Shown piece by piece: positions 13,648-16,929 of a stretch of 16,929 nt of DNA. Both the position numbers and the translations under genes were made by a program. Numbering within the stretch: position 1 is the first letter of the stretch; the number at the start of each line of letters is the position of its first letter. Origin of the DNA: an uncultured Christensenella sp. (GTDB lineage: Bacteria; Bacillota; Clostridia; Christensenellales; UBA3700). The stretch is taken from contig CAJTZR010000035.1 of NCBI GenBank assembly GCA_910584035.1, positions 1-16,929 on the forward strand, in the 5' to 3' direction. Under the pieces are notes generated by a model. The model was not told the origin of the DNA. It did not search any database and saw only the letters and a list, made by a program, of their open reading frames with translations.

Positions 13648-15066
13648 TTATATTTGTAAATTCATAAAATATTTACGCACAAATTGTTTATCTCCTTCTT
13701 CCTTTATCTTTCCATTTTCAATTAATATTGCCCTATCACATAATGCCTCAGCACAACGTTTATCGTGTGTGATAGTAATCATTGTATTGCCAGTTTGATT
13801 ATGTAAATCTCCTAAAGTATTCACTAAATCGCATAAACTATCATAATCTTGTCCTACTGTTGGTTCATCTAGCAAAAGTACTTTTGGTTTACCTGCTAAT
13901 ACTGCAGCGATTGAAACCTTACGTTTTTGACCTTCACTTAAAGATTGTGGATGACGATTTCTCAAATGTTCCAAACCAAAAATATCTATTAAATAGTTTG
14001 CATATTCTTTGTTGATAGCACCATACTCAATCTCTTTTTCAACTGTTGGCATAAATAATTGATAATTAGGATTTTGGTAAACAATTCCAATTGTTTTGAA
14101 CCAGTTTCTATCAATTTTTTTTAAATTTTGTTCATTTACTATACGCTCTATTACACCTTTACTAGGTTTGATAAGTTTAACAATAAGTCTTAAAAGTGTT
14201 GTTTTTCCGCAACCATTTTCACCAAGCAACAAAATCCGTTCACCATTATAAATATCAAAATTTATTTCATCCAAAATTTGTTTGTTTTTTACTTTATAAG
14301 AAACATTTTGCAATCTAAGAATTATATTGCTAATTGATTTAAAATTGCAATTATAATCTATTCTTTTAGTTTGAGATTGCAGATAATCTAGTTTATTTTC
14401 AACTTTATTTACACTTCCATTTTTTATATCCCAAACGCAGTTGGCGAAAGGCAATACAATATCTAGCCTATGTTCAACAACTAAAATCGCATAACCAGCT
14501 TTAGCTAATAATTCTAATGTTTCCATTAATAATTTTGCAGATTTAAAATCCAAATTTGCTAATGGCTCATCAAGTATCAAGATTTTTTGTCCTGTTGCAA
14601 GTGTTGAAGCAGTTATAAGCCTTTGTTTTTGTCCACCAGATAAAGACCTAGTTTTAGCAGTTTTATCAAGTTCAACAATGGCACACACATTTTCAATTCT
14701 ATCTAAAATTTTACTTGGTTCAATTGCAAAATTTTCACATCCAAAAGCAATTTCGTCTTCAACAATATTATGAATTATTTGATTATCTGGATTTTGTGTA
14801 ACAATACCAACCTTTTTACATATTGTGGCAAGTCTTTGTCCAATAATTGACTTACCATCAATCAAAACTTCACCTGTAAGCATTCCATTAGTAATGTTAG
14901 GAATAATACCCGAGATAATTGAGATTAATGTGCTTTTTCCTTGACCTGATACTCCCGATAACAATGTTATCTCACCATAATTTATAAAAAAATTAACATT
15001 ATTAAGAACTTTGTCATCAAACTTATTATATGCAAAAGAAACTTGTTTTAATTGTACTGCTTTCAT
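13648..15066 (-). CDS. ECF transporter ATPase with two ABC domains in one chain
   Basis: A 472-residue cytosolic ATPase that powers an energy-coupling-factor importer. Domain 1 (1-230): Walker A GVSGQGKS (38-45), Q-loop VTQNP, signature LSGGQ (142-146), Walker B ILILDEP (162-168) and switch histidine in VVEHR. Domain 2 (250-472): Walker A GENGCGKT (282-289), Q-loop VYQNP, signature LSEGQ (376-380), Walker B VLLLDEP (396-402) and TITHDK. Both sites look intact; LSEGQ is a mild variant. Most ECF systems use two separate ATPases (EcfA1/A2); a fused pair is also known, as in YkoD. GGTGG precedes the ATG, which overlaps the T-component stop as ATGA, so translation is coupled. It is the last gene of the operon. 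Confidence 0.93.
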   Translation of the reverse strand: MKAVQLKQVSFAYNKFDDKVLNNVNFFINYGEITLLSGVSGQGKSTLISIISGIIPNITNGMLTGEVLIDGKSIIGQRLATICKKVGIVTQNPDNQIIHNIVEDEIAFGCENFAIEPSKILDRIENVCAIVELDKTAKTRSLSGGQKQRLITASTLATGQKILILDEPLANLDFKSAKLLMETLELLAKAGYAILVVEHRLDIVLPFANCVWDIKNGSVNKVENKLDYLQSQTKRIDYNCNFKSISNIILRLQNVSYKVKNKQILDEINFDIYNGERILLLGENGCGKTTLLRLIVKLIKPSKGVIERIVNEQNLKKIDRNWFKTIGIVYQNPNYQLFMPTVEKEIEYGAINKEYANYLIDIFGLEHLRNRHPQSLSEGQKRKVSIAAVLAGKPKVLLLDEPTVGQDYDSLCDLVNTLGDLHNQTGNTMITITHDKRCAEALCDRAILIENGKIKEEGDKQFVRKYFMNLQI

Positions 15067-15740
15067 AATAATACCACCAAAATAATACTTATAATTAGTC
15101 CTAAAATATATATCACATCTAAAAAATAAATTTTTTCTTTTTTATATATTGTATAATTGCTTTTACCTAGCGTAAATCCACGTGTTTCAATTGATAAAGA
15201 GAGAGTATCAGATATATCAACAATACGTGTTATTAATGGTATCAAAAAAGCCCGATAAAAAATTTTAGGATTAAAAATACTACCCACACCACGTGTTTTC
15301 ATTGCTTCGCTTACTCGTTTTATTTCCATTTTTAGTACTGGTAGATATGATATTGTAATAAGAAGTCCTAAAACAATACTTCGTGGTGTATGTAACTGTG
15401 AAAGATTTCTAGTCATAGCAACTGGTTTTACACTTATACTTGGCACAATTGCAATAAATACTGCACCAAACCGATTTAGCATACTAAGTGCAGAAATAAT
15501 ATTTTTATTTGATGAAAAATAACATATTATTGTAAAACAACCTCCTATAACAATAAAAATTAATGACATTTTTATAACTTGTTTATAACAGCCAAACATA
15601 ATTAGCCAAAATAAAACAAATGTCAAAAAATATGTACATTTGATTGACTTTGCCATAACAAGTCCTACAACTAAAATTAGTAAAGACGACAAAATAGCTA
15701 TTAATGGATATAAATTATTTTTGTATTTAATAAAATTCAT
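15063..15740 (-). CDS. ECF transporter T component (EcfT/CbiQ family)
   Basis: A 225-residue membrane protein that links the S component to the ATPases. It has hydrophobic helices at both ends (about 10-30, 35-52, 56-75, 85-103, and a final one near 207-225). The cytoplasmic coupling helices end in the two X-R-G motifs typical of EcfT: EAMKTRG and LSIETRG. The first ATG overlaps the S-component stop (TAATG) and its own stop overlaps the ATPase start (ATGA), so the three genes form one tightly coupled unit. Length is a little shorter than the usual 250-270 residues. Confidence 0.9.
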   Translation of the reverse strand: MNFIKYKNNLYPLIAILSSLLILVVGLVMAKSIKCTYFLTFVLFWLIMFGCYKQVIKMSLIFIVIGGCFTIICYFSSNKNIISALSMLNRFGAVFIAIVPSISVKPVAMTRNLSQLHTPRSIVLGLLITISYLPVLKMEIKRVSEAMKTRGVGSIFNPKIFYRAFLIPLITRIVDISDTLSLSIETRGFTLGKSNYTIYKKEKIYFLDVIYILGLIISIILVVLL

Positions 15741-16414
15741 TATTTCAATTTACCTGCCTTTTTCAATTCTCTTGTAATAACCATTCCAATAACTGAGCCA
15801 ACAAAGCATAGCAAAATAACCGCAATGGTAATACCAATAATCATTCCATAATTTTTACAACCTATAAACATTGAAACAGCGGATTTTTCATTGCCACTAA
15901 TAGTATAAAAGACATTATAATACATATACAACAGAGGCATAGTCATTGGCATATATAAAGTTCCAGAAAAAACACACGCCCAATCATTTTTATAACCTTT
16001 GAATACTATTAAAGTAAGTAATTCTACAACCATAGAACAAACTAACAAAAGTACCATAGGTGGAAACATAAATGCCAAAAAAATAGAGATAAATGCAGAT
16101 TGTAGCAATAATGAAAATGGTTTACGAACTTTCATCATTCCAATAACAGGAAATATAGAAAACTGCAAGCCTAATCCTAACTGAATAATACCAAAAACTG
16201 GAATATTTACAAGTAATGGCATAATAGCCCCAGTAATCAAAGTACACGTAGTAATTATTGCTAAAAAAACAATGTCTTTTATTTTAAATTTATCAAACAC
16301 TTTTTTTGTTGCACTTTTATTATCGCTTCTATCATTATTGTATAATTCTTCTGTATTTTTGCTATCTTTTAATGATTCTAATAGTTCTGCTATAGCTTTT
16401 TCTCTATCAGTCAT
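15740..16414 (-). CDS. ECF transporter S component, probably MptD/Trep_Strep family
   Basis: A 224-residue substrate-binding membrane subunit. A charged, probably cytoplasmic N-terminal arm of about 45 residues (MTDREKAIAELLESL...) is followed by about six hydrophobic helices: IVFLAIITTCTLITGAIMP, then FGIIQLGLGLQFSIFPVIG, then LLLQSAFISIFLAFMFPPMVLLL and further ones. This resembles the uncharacterised Trep_Strep (TIGR02185)/MptD-type S proteins and not the thiamine, riboflavin or biotin binders. The substrate is unknown. GGGAGG lies seven bases before the ATG, which overlaps the stop of the preceding ABC gene by eight bases. The position just before T and A genes identifies it as a dedicated S component. 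Confidence 0.75.
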   Translation of the reverse strand: MTDREKAIAELLESLKDSKNTEELYNNDRSDNKSATKKVFDKFKIKDIVFLAIITTCTLITGAIMPLLVNIPVFGIIQLGLGLQFSIFPVIGMMKVRKPFSLLLQSAFISIFLAFMFPPMVLLLVCSMVVELLTLIVFKGYKNDWACVFSGTLYMPMTMPLLYMYYNVFYTISGNEKSAVSMFIGCKNYGMIIGITIAVILLCFVGSVIGMVITRELKKAGKLK

Positions 16415-16929
16415 ACGTAACCTCCCTCATCTTTCCATTGTCAATATGATATATACGGTCTGCAATTGCCATTGTGCTTTCCCTATGTGATACAAGGATT
16501 ATACCTTTTTTATTTTTCTGTTCCTTTAAAGCCTTTAAAATTATCCCCTCATTTATACTATCTACATTACTCGTAGGTTCATCAAGCAAAATCAATTCAC
16601 TACCTCTTAAAAAAGCACGTGCTAAACCAATACGCTGTTTTTCACCTGCAGACAAATTATCACCTAACATACCCACTTTTGTTTTGTAACCTTGTGGCAA
16701 TGTCAAAATAAAGTTATGTATAGATGCCATTTTGCAAGCATTCTCAATATCTTCTTCAGTGGCGTTTGGATTTGCCATAAGTAAATTATTCTCTATACTT
16801 TCGTCAAATAAATATGTTGTTTGACTTACCAAAGTAACATTTTGCAATAAATTATCTGTATTAATACAAGTAATATCATTTCCATTATATTTTATCTCTC
16901 CTAAATCTTTTTCCCAAAATCTAAGTAAT
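16407..16929 (-). CDS. Exporter-fold ABC transporter, C-terminal ATPase part (runs off the window)
   Basis: Only the last ~173 residues lie in the window; the frame stays open through the right edge (LRFWEKDLGEIKYNGNDI...), so the TTG at 16845-16847 is internal. The visible part covers the Q-loop (TLVSQTTYLF), the signature LSAGEKQR (S-A-G variant of LSGGQ), Walker B LILLDEP with the D-loop SNVD, and the switch histidine VSHRE. The pattern (FDESIENNLL, LPQGYKTKVG) is that of ATPase domains fused to exporter-type membrane domains. It overlaps the S-component start by eight bases and is thus in the same operon. Such exporter-fold proteins beside ECF genes can act as importers (as YbtP/YbtQ and IrtAB do), but the direction cannot be told here. 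Confidence 0.88.
   Translation of the reverse strand, partial: LLRFWEKDLGEIKYNGNDITCINTDNLLQNVTLVSQTTYLFDESIENNLLMANPNATEEDIENACKMASIHNFILTLPQGYKTKVGMLGDNLSAGEKQRIGLARAFLRGSELILLDEPTSNVDSINEGIILKALKEQKNKKGIILVSHRESTMAIADRIYHIDNGKMREVTYD

Overview
The window is strongly A+T-rich bacterial chromosomal DNA. Codon use leans to A/T, UGA is used as a stop, and most starts have AGGAG-type ribosome sites. This fits a low-GC Firmicutes-type bacterium, perhaps an uncultured gut Clostridia or Bacilli lineage; the exact taxon cannot be told from the sequence. Almost all genes lie on the minus strand. The exceptions are the truncated surface-protein gene at the left end and a membrane-protein gene near 7 kb.

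Layout: (1) 3-509, the 3' end of a plus-strand surface protein with a C-terminal membrane anchor, followed by a strong terminator. (2) 510-1471, nearly 1 kb without an intact gene. It holds two decayed pieces: a frameshifted gene of about 38 codons on the minus strand (620-735), and a degenerate copy of the last 19 codons of the surface-protein gene (1295-1354). (3) 1472-3403, a YgiQ-family radical SAM protein. (4) 3404-3857, a spacer with an orphan leucine-rich-repeat fragment of BspA type. (5) 3858-4544, an OmpR/PhoB-type response regulator with no kinase beside it and a leader rich in repeats. (6) 4728-6739, a cluster reading nadD-yqeK fusion, rsfS, then an unknown 137-residue protein, which is a reduced form of the conserved Firmicutes nadD/yqeK/rsfS neighbourhood. 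(7) 6919-7701, an unknown four-helix membrane protein. (8) 7939-10424, yqeY, then a short QueG-like protein, then a degenerate glycerol-1-phosphate dehydrogenase-like protein. (9) 10511-13424, a P2A-type cation ATPase behind a consensus promoter and a yybP-ykoY (manganese) riboswitch with an overlapping terminator. (10) 13648 to the right end, an ECF-type importer operon: duplicated ATPase, T component and S component, preceded by the end of an exporter-fold ABC protein that runs off the window.

The clearest functional story is metal handling. The ATPase would normally be annotated as calcium-transporting. Its manganese-type riboswitch, and the loss of the site-I glutamate while site II is kept, point instead to a Mn2+ exporter switched on by excess Mn2+. 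The neighbouring ECF/ABC operon imports an unknown small molecule. Similar S-T-A plus half-ABC clusters in Firmicutes have been linked to metal-chelate uptake, but nothing here fixes the substrate.

No CRISPR array, tRNA, rRNA, phage module or intact insertion sequence was seen. The less ordinary items are the pseudoenzyme-like dehydrogenase relative, the apparently leaderless nadD start beneath a palindromic operator candidate, the hairpin that would hide a ribosome site at 9076-9117, and the gene relics.
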